Source: an uncultured Muribaculaceae bacterium (GTDB lineage: Bacteria > Bacteroidota > Bacteroidia > Bacteroidales > Muribaculaceae). From it: a DNA stretch of 6,582 nt. Of this stretch, positions 6,217 through 6,582 are shown in pieces (the first letter of the stretch is position 1; the number at the start of each line of letters is the position of its first letter). Made by a program: the position numbers and the translations under genes. The notes under the pieces are model-generated. The model did no database searches, had not been told where the DNA came from, and worked only from the letters and a program-made list of their open reading frames with translations. The stretch spans positions 1 to 6,582 of the forward strand of contig CANRZQ010000155.1 of the NCBI GenBank assembly GCA_947644475.1, given 5' to 3'.

Positions 6217-6582
6217 CTATTTCTTCTCCGAGGGAACGATAGAGTAGGGCTCGGAGGCATAAATCTGCACTGCGTCGTTGACGTCGTTCTCCACGTTTAT
6301 GCGGTCGTAGGCCAGGTCGGCGATGCGGAAAGAGCATGTGCCTGAGCCATTGATGGCGCGGACGTTGACGGTGCCGCAACGGGCCTCGTCGTATGTGTAG
6401 AAAACCAGGGCGGAGTTTATCTCGAGGTAGGAATTGTCGACCACGGTGGAATCCCTCATCGCTACGGTAATGGACCTTTCGTCGGTGGATACGTTGAGGC
6501 GGCCTACATGGCAGTCGTGGATATTCACCTCGCGGGCATTTGCTGTGAGTTCGGCGATGTCGAAGTTGTGGAGGCTTATTCC
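6217..6582 (-). CDS. C-terminal part of an unrecognised beta-strand-rich protein (partial)
   Basis: The reading frame is open from the right edge to a TAG at 6217-6219, giving 121 visible residues; the true start lies outside the window. I do not recognise the family with certainty. Alternating hydrophobic and polar residues recur in blocks (VNIHDCHVGRLNV, ITVAMRDSTVVDNSYLEIN, TVNVRAINGSGTCSFRI). This suggests stacked beta-strands such as a parallel beta-helix, in the manner of DUF2807/GIN-type putative adhesin or envelope proteins of Bacteroidota. That comparison is an inference. Three cysteines are visible, and no membrane helix is seen in this part. The gene is co-directional with the exporter and ends 45 nt before the ATPase, so it may be the first gene of the same operon, perhaps an envelope protein linked to the exporter. 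The internal GTG at 6528 is not a convincing start because the frame continues upstream of it. Confidence 0.7.
   Translation of the reverse strand, partial: GISLHNFDIAELTANAREVNIHDCHVGRLNVSTDERSITVAMRDSTVVDNSYLEINSALVFYTYDEARCGTVNVRAINGSGTCSFRIADLAYDRINVENDVNDAVQIYASEPYSIVPSEKK

Overview
The window looks like a chromosomal segment from a fairly GC-rich member of the Bacteroidota, probably Bacteroidales. The evidence is the gene order (a stand-alone ABC ATPase, two separate MacB/FtsX-type permeases, a HlyD/MacA-type adaptor and a TolC-type outer-membrane protein), the absence of clear Shine-Dalgarno sequences, the A/T-rich leader before the adaptor gene, and the short AT-rich tandem repeats between genes. 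The family or genus cannot be settled from this sequence alone.

All recognisable genes lie on the minus strand, so the operon reads from right to left. At the right edge is the 3' part of a beta-strand-rich protein of unknown function (6217 to beyond 6582). It is followed by the ATPase (5515-6171), permease 1 (4167-5390), permease 2 (2910-4156, interrupted by a one-base frameshift near 3785), the periplasmic adaptor (1741-2841) and the outer-membrane channel (424-1737). Gene gaps in transcription order are 45, 124, 10, 68 and 3 nt. Together the last five genes would encode a complete MacAB-TolC-like tripartite export machine. The ATPase powers a probable permease heterodimer in the inner membrane, the adaptor bridges the periplasm, and the TolC-type trimer forms the exit duct. 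The substrate (drug, lipid, peptide or envelope component) cannot be read from the sequence.

The non-coding parts are unusually rich in repeats. The ATPase-permease 1 gap holds a 28-bp-period direct repeat and a perfect 16-bp inverted repeat. The permease 2-adaptor gap holds four tandem octamers. The channel gene ends inside the first of three small palindromic repeats (366-441), so the repeat supplies the last codons of the protein. Beyond lies a 34-bp perfect palindrome (288-321), then a hairpin-rich block (1-260) with no convincing gene that resembles dispersed intergenic palindromic elements.

The points most worth a second look are the single frameshift in an otherwise intact permease, the pattern of three different repeat families each starting at a stop codon, and the structured block at the left edge. 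I see no clearly new protein system here: the protein-coding content is a known class of exporter with unusual repeat decoration.
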